Origin: an uncultured beta proteobacterium
GTDB lineage: Bacteria > Pseudomonadota > Gammaproteobacteria > Burkholderiales > Burkholderiaceae_C
NCBI GenBank assembly: GCA_903876735.1
Contig: CAIRAW010000016.1
Coordinates: forward strand, 62,001 to 126,000
Direction: 5' to 3'
Length of the DNA stretch: 64,000 bases
The position numbers and the translations under genes are program-made. The notes under the pieces are model-generated. The model was not told the origin of the DNA and made no database searches. It saw only the letters and a list, made by a program, of their open reading frames with translations. How positions within the stretch are numbered: position 1 is the stretch's first letter; each line of letters opens with the position of its first letter. Below, piece after piece: positions 15,698-24,475 of this stretch.

Positions 15698-17251
15698 ATG
15701 AAACGCCGCGGCTTGTTGAAAAAGCTCGCTGTGGGCGGATGCGTTGCGGGCGGCGTCGCTGCCATCGGTACCGAAGCCTATCTTTTGCTCAATCGCCGGC
15801 CGATGGAGGATCTCTACGGCCCGTATCCGCAGCGCTCGGCACTGCGCTTGCCCAAGCTGCTCAATGCCAAGGCCGAGAAGCCCAATGTGATCGTCATCTA
15901 CTGTGACGACCTGGGCTATGGCGACCTGGGCTGCTATGGCAGCACCTCCATCCGCACGCCAAACATCGACCGCCTGGCCAAGGCCGGTCTGCGCCTGAGC
16001 GACTACTACGCCTGCAGCGGCGTCTGCTCACCATCGCGCGCCGGCCTGCTCACCGGCCGCTATCCGTTTCGCTCCGGTATGACGGGCAACCCCTACCCGG
16101 CCAATGAGGCCACCTCACAGCGCATGTTGCGCAACTGGGCCGGGCAACTCGCCGTCCTTGGCAGCACCGACCTGCACGAGGCCTACGCCACCGAAGGCCT
16201 GTCCGACAAGGAACTGACGGTTGCCGCCGCGCTCAAGGTGGCGGGCTACCGAACGGCCATGATTGGCAAGTGGCATCTGGGGGACTTCAGTCAGCAAAGC
16301 GAGTTTCATCCACACAAGTTTGGCTTTGACCGCTACCTCGGCGTGCCCCACAGCAACGACATGCGGCCCTGCCCGCTGTACCGGAATACGCAACAAATCG
16401 AAGCCGACATTCTGAACATTCTGCCCGAGGTCACGGGGCGCTACACCACCGAAGCCATTCAGGTGATTGAGGAGGCCAAAGGCCAGCCATTCTTCCTGTA
16501 CCTGGCGCATACCTTTCCGCACCAGCCGCTGGCGGCGTCAAGCAACTTTGCCGGCAAATCGCAGGCCGGGAAATATGGCGACGCGGTCGAAGAAATCGAC
16601 TGGAGCGTGGGTCAGATCGTTGCCGCGCTCGATCGTGCCGGCGTCAGCGACAACACCTTGCTCATCTTCACCAGCGACAACGGTCCGTGGTTTGAAGGCA
16701 GCGCCGGCGTTTTGCGCGGCGGCAAAGGCCAGTCCATGGACGGCGGCTTCAAAGTGCCGTTCATCGCCAAGTGGCCCAAGCGCATCCAGGCCGGCTCAGA
16801 GTCGTCCGAGCTGATGAGCAATCTGGACCTCTTCCCGACCCTGCTCGATTTGGCTGGTCTGGAGCAGCCCACTGATCGCGTGATTGACGGCGTCAACGTG
16901 CTTGGGCTGTTGACCGGCACCGCGCCCAAATCGCCGCGTGAGGCCTTCTTCTACTACCACTACGACGAGCTGCAAGCGGTGCGCATGGGCACCTGGAAGT
17001 ACATCCGCAGAACCAATCGCTATGTCTGGCCGATACCGCTCGATGCCGAGGCCATCTCGCGCAAGTTCGGCAGCAAGCAACTCGGCAGCGAACGCGCGCC
17101 CCTGCTCTACGACTTGCGCCGCGACCCGGGCGAGCGCTACAACCTGATCGCCACCCATCCCGAAATTGCTGCCAGATTGGAAAAAGCCATGGCAGACTGG
17201 GAGGCGACGTACCAGAAGAATCCGCGCGGCTTTTCCGCTCTGGCGACCTGA
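15698..17251 (+). CDS. Tat-exported type I sulfatase (first of a tandem pair)
   Basis: A 517-aa arylsulfatase-family hydrolase. MKRRGLLKKLAVGG is a twin-arginine type leader with a hydrophobic stretch ending near residue 28. NVIVIYCDDLGYGDLGCYGS supplies the paired Asp metal ligands. GVCSPSRAGLLTGRYPFRSG is the sulfatase signature C-x-P-S-R-x3-L-T-G, with Cys110 expected to become formylglycine. FTSDNGPW gives the second metal Asp/Asn pair, and GKWHLGDF holds the Lys and His of the active site. It is a close tandem paralogue of the next gene, 32 bp downstream, so both probably come from local duplication. Sulfate would be released in the periplasm; the organic substrate is unknown. Confidence 0.93.
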   Translation: MKRRGLLKKLAVGGCVAGGVAAIGTEAYLLLNRRPMEDLYGPYPQRSALRLPKLLNAKAEKPNVIVIYCDDLGYGDLGCYGSTSIRTPNIDRLAKAGLRLSDYYACSGVCSPSRAGLLTGRYPFRSGMTGNPYPANEATSQRMLRNWAGQLAVLGSTDLHEAYATEGLSDKELTVAAALKVAGYRTAMIGKWHLGDFSQQSEFHPHKFGFDRYLGVPHSNDMRPCPLYRNTQQIEADILNILPEVTGRYTTEAIQVIEEAKGQPFFLYLAHTFPHQPLAASSNFAGKSQAGKYGDAVEEIDWSVGQIVAALDRAGVSDNTLLIFTSDNGPWFEGSAGVLRGGKGQSMDGGFKVPFIAKWPKRIQAGSESSELMSNLDLFPTLLDLAGLEQPTDRVIDGVNVLGLLTGTAPKSPREAFFYYHYDELQAVRMGTWKYIRRTNRYVWPIPLDAEAISRKFGSKQLGSERAPLLYDLRRDPGERYNLIATHPEIAARLEKAMADWEATYQKNPRGFSALAT

Positions 17252-17283
17252 CTCTGCGCCACCCACCCCGTTACGGGATTTGC

Positions 17284-18852
17284 ATGACCAATGACACTGT
17301 CAACCGCCGTGGTTTATTGAAAAAAGTTGCCTTGGCAGCAGCGGCAGCAGCTGGCACCGGGGCTTTGGGTACGGAGGCATTTCTGTTGCTCAAGCGCCGC
17401 GCCATGGACGATCTCTATGGCCCGTATCCGCAGCGCTCGGTCTTGAAGCCGCTGCGCGTCATCGACGCCAAAGCAGACAAACCCAATGTCATCGTCATCT
17501 ACACCGATGACCTGGGCTACGGCGACCTCGGCTGCTACGGCAGCAAAGCAATTCGCACGCCGCATATTGACCGCCTGGCCAAGGCAGGGATGCGCTTTAG
17601 CGACTACTACGCCTGCAGCGGGGTCTGTTCGCCTTCGCGCGCCGGACTGCTGACCGGGCGCTACCCGTTTCGCTCCGGCATGACCGGCAACCCCTATCCG
17701 GCCGACGAGGCCCTGGGCCGGGTGCTGGCGCGCAACCTGGGCGGTCAAATGGCGGCCCTGGGCACCATGGACTTGCACGAGGGCTATGCGACCAGCGGCC
17801 TGTCGGACAAAGAGCTCTCCATTGCTTCGGGCCTGAAGGTGGCGGGCTACCGCACGGCCATGGTCGGCAAATGGCATTTGGGCGACTTTGGCAAGCAGCC
17901 CGAATTTCATCCGCGGCGTTTTGGCTTTGACAGCTATTACGGCGTGCCGCACGCCAGCGGCATGCGACCCTGCCCGCTCTACCGCAACGAGACCAAGATC
18001 AAGGACGACATCCTGGACGTTCTGGGTGACCTGACCGGTCTCTACACCACCGAGGCGCTCAAGTTCATCGAGAGCGCCAAAGACCAACCCTTCTTTCTCT
18101 ACCTGGCGCATACCTTTCCGCACCAGCCGCTGGCGGCGTCCGCAAACTTTGCCGGCAAGTCCAAGGGCGGCAAGTACGGCGACACGGTGGAGGAGATTGA
18201 CTGGAGCGTGGGCCAGATCGTTGACGCGCTCGACCGCGCCGGTGTCAGCGACACCACGCTCATCATTTTTACCAGCGACAACGGCCCCTGGTTTGAAGGC
18301 AGCGCAGGCAATCTGCGTGGCGGCAAGGGCCAGTCCATGGACGGCGGCTTCAAGGTGCCGTGCATTGCCAAATGGCCCAAGCGCATCAAGGCGGGCTCGG
18401 AGTCATCCGAACTGGTCACCAACCTCGACCTGTTTCCAACCCTCTTGCATCTGGCCGGCGTGGAATCACCCAGTGACCGCATCATTGACGGCAAAGACAT
18501 TTCGGGCGTTCTGACGGGCAGTGCGCCGAAGTCGCCAACGGACGCTTTCTTTTTCTACCACTACGACGAGTTGCAGGCGGTGCGGGTGGGAACCTGGAAG
18601 TACATCCGCAAAACCAATTTGTACATCTGGCCGATACCGCTGGACGCCGAAGTCTTCACCGCAAAATTTGGCGCCGAGCAACTCGGCAGCGAGCGCCTGC
18701 CCCTGCTCTACGATTTGACGTTGGACCCGGGCGAAAAATACAACGTGCTGGCCGCTTACCCGGACATCGCGGCCAAGATGGACCGCTTGATGAGCACCTG
18801 GGAAAGCCAGAACCAGAAAAATCCGCGCGGCTTTGCGGCACTGGCTGTGTGA
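17284..18852 (+). CDS. Tat-exported type I sulfatase (second of the pair)
   Basis: A 522-aa paralogue of the preceding sulfatase, colinear over its whole length. NRRGLLKKVALAAAAAAGTG is the twin-arginine leader. Cys115 in VCSPSRAGLLTG is the predicted formylglycine, and NVIVIYTDDLGYGDLGCYGS, GKWHLGDF and FTSDNGPW are conserved. Differences cluster in the lid regions (for example AKDQPFF versus AKGQPFF and the ILDVLGDLTG stretch), which could alter substrate preference. Both share MDDLYGPYPQRS or a near-identical linker after the leader. Formylglycine maturation of Cys-type sulfatases needs FGE or anSME; neither is in this window. Tat export of a folded sulfatase is consistent with cytoplasmic maturation. 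Confidence 0.93.
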   Translation: MTNDTVNRRGLLKKVALAAAAAAGTGALGTEAFLLLKRRAMDDLYGPYPQRSVLKPLRVIDAKADKPNVIVIYTDDLGYGDLGCYGSKAIRTPHIDRLAKAGMRFSDYYACSGVCSPSRAGLLTGRYPFRSGMTGNPYPADEALGRVLARNLGGQMAALGTMDLHEGYATSGLSDKELSIASGLKVAGYRTAMVGKWHLGDFGKQPEFHPRRFGFDSYYGVPHASGMRPCPLYRNETKIKDDILDVLGDLTGLYTTEALKFIESAKDQPFFLYLAHTFPHQPLAASANFAGKSKGGKYGDTVEEIDWSVGQIVDALDRAGVSDTTLIIFTSDNGPWFEGSAGNLRGGKGQSMDGGFKVPCIAKWPKRIKAGSESSELVTNLDLFPTLLHLAGVESPSDRIIDGKDISGVLTGSAPKSPTDAFFFYHYDELQAVRVGTWKYIRKTNLYIWPIPLDAEVFTAKFGAEQLGSERLPLLYDLTLDPGEKYNVLAAYPDIAAKMDRLMSTWESQNQKNPRGFAALAV

Positions 18853-18855
18853 TTG

Positions 18856-18933
18856 CGCCACGCGCAGCGACGCAGCAATCCAGGGAGTCCAAGGGCACGG
18901 ATCGCCGCGGCCTGCGGCCTCGCGATGACGAAA
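18856..18933. repeat. Probable dispersed palindromic repeat remnant
   Basis: Between the second sulfatase and the FAD-oxidase gene lies GCAGCGACGCAGCAATCC, then a nested hairpin: ATCGC (18901-18905) with GCGAT (18922-18926) outside and GCCGC (18904-18908) with GCGGC (18914-18918) inside. The end reads CGCGATGACGA. This resembles the dispersed CGTCATYGCGAG...GCAATCC family I know from many proteobacterial genomes; membership is from memory and only one copy is in this window. Confidence 0.45.
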
Positions 18934-18957
18934 GTAAGTGTCCTGAATTGCGGAACG

Positions 18958-18978
18958 ATCAATAGATTGATAATTTGA
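18958..18978. promoter_or_regulatory. Palindrome and shared 12-mer upstream of ADPS/GlpD/FGGY operon
   Basis: ATCAAT-AG-ATTGAT (18958-18971) is a perfect 14-bp palindrome 56 bases before the first start. Overlapping it, TTGATAATTTGA (18967-18978) recurs exactly at 23790-23801, ahead of the Tat protein and GMC oxidase genes. The AT-rich site in GC-rich DNA is a plausible operator or promoter element common to both units. Confidence 0.45.
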
Positions 18979-19026
18979 AGAGCACGCTTGAGAGTGGGCT
19001 TCCGACAAAGTAAACCGGAGCAAGAC

Positions 19027-20646
19027 ATGCGCAGATGGAATGGTTGGGGCGATGACGCCACTTCAATGGAATTGAGCGAAGGCGCGCGCGCCATGATGGC
19101 CGCGCTATTGGGAGCGGGCCGTCCCGGCCAGGATGCGCAGCGCGCCGAGATGCTGGCAAAGATGCCGCCTTCCCGCCTGAGCGGCCAACACGCGCTGATT
19201 CAAACCGACGCCGACACGCGTTTTGCCATGGCATTCGGCGAGAGCTTTGCCGACTGGATTCGCAAACGATTTGGCGCCCTACCGCCCGCACCCGATGGCG
19301 TGGCGTTTCCCGAGTCGACCGAGCAGGTGCGTGAATTGCTCGCGCTGGCACAGGCCAACAACTGGATGGTGATCCCCTTTGCCGGCGGCACCAGTGTCGC
19401 AGGCCATCTCGATTGCCCGATCAGCGAGCGGCCCATCCTGTCGATCAACCTGAGCCGCATGAACCGCTTGCTGCACCTGGACAAACAAAGCCAGCTCGCC
19501 ACCTTTGGCGCCGGCACAGCCGGGCCGCAGTTGGAGGCGCAATTGCGCGCCCAGGGCTACACGCTGGGGCACTTCCCGCAGTCGTTTGAATACTCCACGG
19601 TCGGGGGCTGGGTGGTGACGCGCTCCAGCGGCCAGCAGTCGCTGCGCTACGGGCGCATTGAGCAATTGTTTGCCGGCGGCCACATGGAAACCCCGGTCGG
19701 TGCACTCAGCATCCCGACGCTGCCGGCCGCCAGCGCCGGGCCGGACTTGCGCGAACTGGTGATGGGCTCGGAAGGGCGCTTTGGCATTCTGACCGAGGTC
19801 ACGGTGCGCGTCAGCCCGCTGCCAGAGCACGAGAGTTTCCACGCCATTTTTCTGCCGAACTGGGACGCCGCTGAGGCTGCTGTGCGCACGCTGATCCAGC
19901 GCCGGCTGCCGCTGAGCATGACCCGGCTCAGCAATGGCATCGAGACCCAGACCAGCCTCACGCTGGCCGGCCACGCCACGCTGATCGGCTGGCTCGAACG
20001 CTACCTGGCGCTGCGTGGTTGCGGCGAAGGCAAATGCCTGCTGATGCTGGGCGTCACGGGCGAGCGGCGCAACACGCGCCACGCCCTGCGCGAAGCCCGG
20101 CGCACCTTGTCGGCGCATGGCGCTGTCTATATCGGGACCGCGATGGGTGCCAAGTGGGCAAGCAACCGTTTCAAGGGCCCTTATCTGCGCAACACGCTGT
20201 GGGACCAGGGCTATAGCGCCGACACGATCGAGACCGCAGTGGACTGGCCCAATGTGAAGAAGCTGATGCTGGCCATGGAGCAGACCGCGCGTGACGTTTT
20301 TGCGCAATACGGCGAGCGCGTGCACGCCTTCACGCACCTGTCGCATCTCTACCCGCAGGGCAGCAGCGTCTATTCGCAGTTCGTCTGGGCCACTGCGCCC
20401 GGTGGCTTTGCACCCAACTTTGAACGCTGGCAAAAGCTCAAGGCTGCGGTGGCTGCCACCATCGCCGCGCACGGCGGCACGGTCAGCCACCAGCATGGCG
20501 TCGGGCGCGACCACGCCGCGCATTTGAAGGATGAAAAAGGGCCGCTGGGCATGGCCACACTGGCGCAGCTGTGCCGCCACTTTGACCCCAGGAAAATCAT
20601 GAATCCGGGCAAGCTGCTGCAGGACGAAGGCCCATGGGCGACTTGA
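19027..20646 (+). CDS. FAD-binding oxidase, alkyldihydroxyacetonephosphate synthase-like
   Basis: A 539-aa flavoprotein of the PCMH/VAO fold. The start is ATG 19027 with GGAG five bases upstream. RRWNGWGDDA is the ADPS-type amino-terminal motif. FAD-binding segments are PFAGGTSVAGHL (near residue 120), YSTVGGWVVTRSSGQQSLRY and GSEGRFGILTEVTVRV. The C-terminal cap has LYPQGSSVYSQFVW, where Tyr corresponds to the ADPS active-site Tyr, and SHQHGVGRDHA, the counterpart of the His cluster of eukaryotic ADPS. ADPS exchanges the acyl chain of acyl-DHAP for a fatty alcohol, giving an ether lipid. Here it overlaps a GlpD-like gene by 13 bp, so its substrate is probably a DHAP derivative. True ADPS activity is unproven for bacterial members. 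Confidence 0.88.
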   Translation: MRRWNGWGDDATSMELSEGARAMMAALLGAGRPGQDAQRAEMLAKMPPSRLSGQHALIQTDADTRFAMAFGESFADWIRKRFGALPPAPDGVAFPESTEQVRELLALAQANNWMVIPFAGGTSVAGHLDCPISERPILSINLSRMNRLLHLDKQSQLATFGAGTAGPQLEAQLRAQGYTLGHFPQSFEYSTVGGWVVTRSSGQQSLRYGRIEQLFAGGHMETPVGALSIPTLPAASAGPDLRELVMGSEGRFGILTEVTVRVSPLPEHESFHAIFLPNWDAAEAAVRTLIQRRLPLSMTRLSNGIETQTSLTLAGHATLIGWLERYLALRGCGEGKCLLMLGVTGERRNTRHALREARRTLSAHGAVYIGTAMGAKWASNRFKGPYLRNTLWDQGYSADTIETAVDWPNVKKLMLAMEQTARDVFAQYGERVHAFTHLSHLYPQGSSVYSQFVWATAPGGFAPNFERWQKLKAAVAATIAAHGGTVSHQHGVGRDHAAHLKDEKGPLGMATLAQLCRHFDPRKIMNPGKLLQDEGPWAT

Positions 20647-22232
20647 ACACCCGCACGGCGCGTGCCAGCGACCTGGCGCGCCTGCCGACGCAGACATGGG
20701 ATCTGGTCGTCATCGGCGGCGGCATCACCGGCGCTGGCGTGGCGCAGCAGGCGGCACGGCGCGGCTGGCGCGTGCTATTGATCGAGCAGCGCGACTTTGC
20801 CTGGGGCACGTCGAGCCGCTCCTCCAAACTGGTGCATGGTGGCTTGCGTTACCTGAAGGAAGGCGACATCAAGACCACGCTGCACTCGGTGCGCGAGCGC
20901 GAGCGTCTGATGCGCGAGGCGCCGGAGCTGGTGGAGACGCAAAGCTTCTTGTTTGCGGACTGCGCTGGTCGCAAGCCGGGCCGCTGGCTGTTCCAGTTGG
21001 GCCTGATGGTGTATGAGCGGATGGCCGGCAAGCGCAGCCACTTCTATGCCAAACTGAACGCAGCACAAGCGCTGGCACCGGGTCTGGCGCCGCCGCTGAT
21101 GCGCGGCGCCATGGTTTATGTCGACGCCAAAACCGACGATGCCAGGCTGGTCTGGCGCGTGCTGATGGAAGCGCGGCGCGATGGCGCTGTCGTGCTCAAC
21201 TACGCCCAGGCGCAAGACCTTGTGCGCAGCAGCACGGGGATCACTGAGCTGATTGTGCGCGATGCCATCTCGGGCCAGAACCACCCGGTGCGCGCCAGGG
21301 CTGTCGTCAACGCCACCGGCGTCTGGGCCGACCGCCTGCGCTCGGCCGTGGGCGGCAAGCCGATGCTGCGCCCCTTGCGCGGCAGCCACTTGGTGCTGCC
21401 GTTCTGGCGTTTGCCAGTCGCGCAAAGCATCAGCCTGATGCACCCGCGCGACGGCAGGCCGGTGTTCTTCTACCCGTGGGAAGGGGCGACGCTGATCGGC
21501 ACCACCGATCTGGACCACCCCGGCGACCTCGATGTCGAGGCCAGCATCACGCAAGCCGAAGTGGACTACCTGCTCGAAGCCGTCAACGACCAGTTTCCCG
21601 GCGCCGCCATCACGCCAGCGGACGTGAGCGCCTGCTATGCCGGTGTGCGGCCGGTGGTGGCGGATGCACAAGGCGAGGCATCCAAAGCGGCGCGCGACCA
21701 CGCGGTGCTCGACGAGTCGGGTCTGGTGACGGTGGCCGGTGGCAAGCTCACAACCTTCAGGCTGATGGCGCAGGACGCCCTGGCGCTGGCAGCATCGCAC
21801 GCCGGCAAGCTGTTTGCGCGCGATGACGCCGCGCTGTTCACACCTGCCAGCGAACTGAACCCGCACTGGCGCGCTTCGGTTCGGCACCGCCTGGCGGCGC
21901 GCTATGGCTACCTTGCACAGACACTGGCCGGCGCCGCCGACGATGCCGATTTGCAGACGATCCCGGGCACCGATACCTTGTGGCTGGAACTGCCGATTGC
22001 GGCCAAGTACGAGGCCGTGCAGCATCTGGATGATCTGTTGCTGCGCCGCACACGCTTGGGCGTCTTGCTGCCGCGCGGCGGCCTTGATCATCTGGCGCGG
22101 ATTCGCGAGCTGTGCGAGCCCCATCTGCAGTGGGGCGAGGCCGGCTGGCGCAGCGAGACTGCACGCTACCAGGCCCTGATTGCCGCGCACTACCAATTGC
22201 CGAGCGCCAAACCCGAGGAACCCGCACCATGA
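20634..22232 (+). CDS. Glycerol-3-phosphate dehydrogenase/oxidase family (GlpD-like) flavoprotein
   Basis: A 532-aa FAD-dependent dehydrogenase. DLVVIGGGITGAGVAQQAAR (near residue 23), the SRSSKLVHGGLRYL glycerol-3-phosphate oxidase signature, GAMVYVDAKTDDARLVW, YPWEGATLIGTTDLDHPGDL and GLVTVAGGKLTTFRLMAQD follow the GlpD order, with a C-terminal helical domain from about residue 390. It oxidises sn-glycerol-3-phosphate or a substituted analogue to the DHAP level and feeds electrons to quinone. It overlaps the ADPS-like gene by 13 bp and the kinase by ATGA. That packing argues for a dedicated pathway rather than housekeeping glycerol use, which normally has GlpF/GlpK/GlpR neighbours; none is present. 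Confidence 0.92.
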   Translation: MGDLNTRTARASDLARLPTQTWDLVVIGGGITGAGVAQQAARRGWRVLLIEQRDFAWGTSSRSSKLVHGGLRYLKEGDIKTTLHSVRERERLMREAPELVETQSFLFADCAGRKPGRWLFQLGLMVYERMAGKRSHFYAKLNAAQALAPGLAPPLMRGAMVYVDAKTDDARLVWRVLMEARRDGAVVLNYAQAQDLVRSSTGITELIVRDAISGQNHPVRARAVVNATGVWADRLRSAVGGKPMLRPLRGSHLVLPFWRLPVAQSISLMHPRDGRPVFFYPWEGATLIGTTDLDHPGDLDVEASITQAEVDYLLEAVNDQFPGAAITPADVSACYAGVRPVVADAQGEASKAARDHAVLDESGLVTVAGGKLTTFRLMAQDALALAASHAGKLFARDDAALFTPASELNPHWRASVRHRLAARYGYLAQTLAGAADDADLQTIPGTDTLWLELPIAAKYEAVQHLDDLLLRRTRLGVLLPRGGLDHLARIRELCEPHLQWGEAGWRSETARYQALIAAHYQLPSAKPEEPAP

Positions 22233-23788
22233 GCAAGAGCTATCTGCTGGCCATTGACAACGGCACCCAGAGCGTGCGCGCCCTGCTGTTCGATGCGCAT
22301 GGCAACCTGGTCGACAAATCGCAGGTGGCCATCGACACCTACCAGTCGCCCCAGCCGGGCTGGGTGGAAAACGACCCCGAAGCCTTTTGGCAGGCCATGT
22401 GCCAGGCCTGCCAGCATCTGTGGGCCAACACCAGTGTGCCCAAGAGCGCGGTGGCCGGTGTCGTCATCACGACGCAACGCGCCACCACGATTGCGCTCGA
22501 CAAGGAGGGCAAACCGCTGCGCCCGGCCATGATCTGGCTCGACCAGCGCCGGGCCGATGCCACGCCCAAGCTCAAGTGGTGGTGGGAAGCGGCGTTTCGC
22601 GCCATTGGCATGCGCGACACCGTGCGCTTTTTCCAGCGCGAAGCCGAGGCTAACTGGATCGCACAGCACCAGCCCGAAATCTGGGCCAAGACCGACAAAT
22701 ACCTCTTGCTCTCGGGCTACCTCAACTACCGCTTTACCGGCCGCTTTGTGGACTCGGTGGCATCCCAGGTTGGCTACATCCCGTTCGATTACAAAAAGGG
22801 TTGCTGGGCTGCCAAGTCCGACTGGAAATGGCAGGTGCTGCCGATCCGGCCCTCCATGCTGCCCGAACTGGTGAGCGCTGGCACCATCATCGGCACCGTC
22901 AGCGCGCAAGCGGCGCTGGATACCGGAATCCCTGAGGGCATGCCGGTGATTGCCGGCGCTGCCGACAAAGCCTGCGAGGTGATCGGCGCGGGTTGCCTCA
23001 CGCCCGACATCGCCTGTTTGTCCTACGGCACGACGGCCACCGTCAACACCACCACCGCACGCTACCTCGAAGCCACGCCTTTTATTCCACCCTACCAGGC
23101 CGGCGTGCCGAAGCACTACAACACGGAGATCCAGATCACCCGGGGCTTCTGGATGGTGAGCTGGTTCAAGGAGCAGTTTGGCCTGCATGAAAAACAGATT
23201 GCCGCGCAGCGCGGCGTCGCGCCGGAAACCCTGTTTGACGAGCTGATCAATGCCGTGCCGCCAGGCGCGCAGGGTTTGATGCTGCAGCCGTTCTGGAACC
23301 CCGGCATCAAGATCCCCGGGCCCGAGGCCAAGGGCGCCATCATCGGTTTTGGCGATGTGCACACACGCGCCCATCTGTACCGCGCCATCCTCGAAGGCCT
23401 GGCCTTCGCACTGCGCGAGGCCAAGGAGCGCATCGAAAAACGCGGCGGCACACGCATCACCAAAGTACGCGTCTCCGGTGGTGGCTCGCAAAGCGATGCG
23501 GCCATGCAAATCACGGCCAATATCTTCAACCTGCCGTGTGAGCGTCCGCACCTGTACGAGACCAGTGGCCTGGGTGCGGCCGTGCTGGCGGCTGTCAGCC
23601 TGAAGATCCACCCGGACTTCGAAACCGCCATCGCCCAAATGACCCGCATCGGCCAGGTGTTCCTGCCCGAGCCCGTGCACGCCGAAACCTACGAGCAGCT
23701 CTACCGCCGTGTTTACTGCCGCATGTACCAGCGCCTGCAACCCCTGTATCTGGAGATCCAGAAAATCACGGGCTATCCGGATCGCTGA
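22229..23788 (+). CDS. FGGY-family carbohydrate kinase, divergent from GlpK
   Basis: A 519-aa kinase of the sugar-kinase/actin fold. LLAIDNGTQSVRALLFDAHG opens the first ATP-binding domain, GAADKACEVIGAG carries the catalytic Asp, YGTTATVNTT is the phosphate-2 region and VSGGGSQSDAAMQITANIF the adenosine motif. Where GlpK has QRET, contacting glycerol through Arg and Glu, this protein has TTQRATT (residues 81-87), so the Glu is lost. An insert rich in Trp (KLKWWWEAAFRAIGMRD) follows. Both suggest a bulkier or less polar substrate than glycerol. It is the third gene of the ADPS-like/GlpD-like operon, starting by ATGA overlap at 22229. A substituted glycerol or related polyol is the likeliest substrate. 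Confidence 0.9.
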   Translation: MSKSYLLAIDNGTQSVRALLFDAHGNLVDKSQVAIDTYQSPQPGWVENDPEAFWQAMCQACQHLWANTSVPKSAVAGVVITTQRATTIALDKEGKPLRPAMIWLDQRRADATPKLKWWWEAAFRAIGMRDTVRFFQREAEANWIAQHQPEIWAKTDKYLLLSGYLNYRFTGRFVDSVASQVGYIPFDYKKGCWAAKSDWKWQVLPIRPSMLPELVSAGTIIGTVSAQAALDTGIPEGMPVIAGAADKACEVIGAGCLTPDIACLSYGTTATVNTTTARYLEATPFIPPYQAGVPKHYNTEIQITRGFWMVSWFKEQFGLHEKQIAAQRGVAPETLFDELINAVPPGAQGLMLQPFWNPGIKIPGPEAKGAIIGFGDVHTRAHLYRAILEGLAFALREAKERIEKRGGTRITKVRVSGGGSQSDAAMQITANIFNLPCERPHLYETSGLGAAVLAAVSLKIHPDFETAIAQMTRIGQVFLPEPVHAETYEQLYRRVYCRMYQRLQPLYLEIQKITGYPDR

Positions 23789-23817
23789 GTTGATAATTTG
23801 ATGATGGAGCTACCCCA

Positions 23818-24429
23818 ATGACCCAAGAACACATCATTCACCGCAGCAGCGCCACTGCGGTGCAAGCCGCAGGCGTGACAGGCCTGTCACGCCGGGAACT
23901 TCTGAAGGTGGGCTTCGGTTTCGCCACTGCCACCACCTGCGCTGCCGTCCTGCCTGGCATGGCCGGCTGCAGCAGCAGCGACAAGCTCGCCGTGACCGGA
24001 TTGAAATTTCTGAACGCCGGCGATGTTGCGCTGTTCATCGCATTGATTCCAGTGGTGGTCAGTGATGTGGCGGCCCTCGACGCCGCGCAAAAAAAGCAGA
24101 CCCTTACCACGGTGCTCAACAACATTGACGCAGCCTGTTCGGCTCTGGTCGCGCACCAGCAAAGCGAGTTGCGAAAGCTGCTGGACCTGCTTGCGGTGGG
24201 TCTGCTGCGTCGCTTGCTGACTGGTGTCGGGGACTGGCATGAAGCCAGCCAGCAGGACATCGAGGGCTTTCTCGCGCGCTGGCGCTCCAGCCGCTTTGCC
24301 ACGCTCACCGCGGGCGTCAACGTGCTGATGAAACTCAGCGCTGTGGCCTATTACGTGTTGCCCCAGGCGTGGCCGGCGGTCGGCTACCCGGGCCCGATCA
24401 AGTACGTCTTTGAGGCTGCCAATTCCTGA
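23818..24429 (+). CDS. Small Tat-signal protein, partner of the GMC oxidase (gluconate dehydrogenase subunit 3-like)
   Basis: A 203-aa exported protein. SRRELLKVGFGFATATTCAA (residues about 24-43) is a clear twin-arginine signal, and LPGMAGCSSSDKL could be a lipobox, with a non-ideal Met at -3. The mature part is helical, with a FLNAGDVALFIALIPVV segment resembling subunit 3 of membrane-bound gluconate-type dehydrogenases. Such proteins travel with GMC subunits lacking their own leader, and the next gene is exactly that, 46 bp downstream. GGAG lies eight bases before ATG 23818. Role inferred: export and anchoring of the GMC partner. Confidence 0.75.
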   Translation: MTQEHIIHRSSATAVQAAGVTGLSRRELLKVGFGFATATTCAAVLPGMAGCSSSDKLAVTGLKFLNAGDVALFIALIPVVVSDVAALDAAQKKQTLTTVLNNIDAACSALVAHQQSELRKLLDLLAVGLLRRLLTGVGDWHEASQQDIEGFLARWRSSRFATLTAGVNVLMKLSAVAYYVLPQAWPAVGYPGPIKYVFEAANS

Positions 24430-24475
24430 TGCGGGCCCCCTGATTGCTATCCCCTAAATTATTCGAGAGAGAGTC

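Noticed and set aside
22190-23740. 516-residue open frame opposite the FGGY kinase, and similar long antisense frames at 20775-22196, 24398-25942, 28372-29982 and 10793-12451
   Set aside because: All mirror real genes and show no recognisable domains, starts or ribosome sites.
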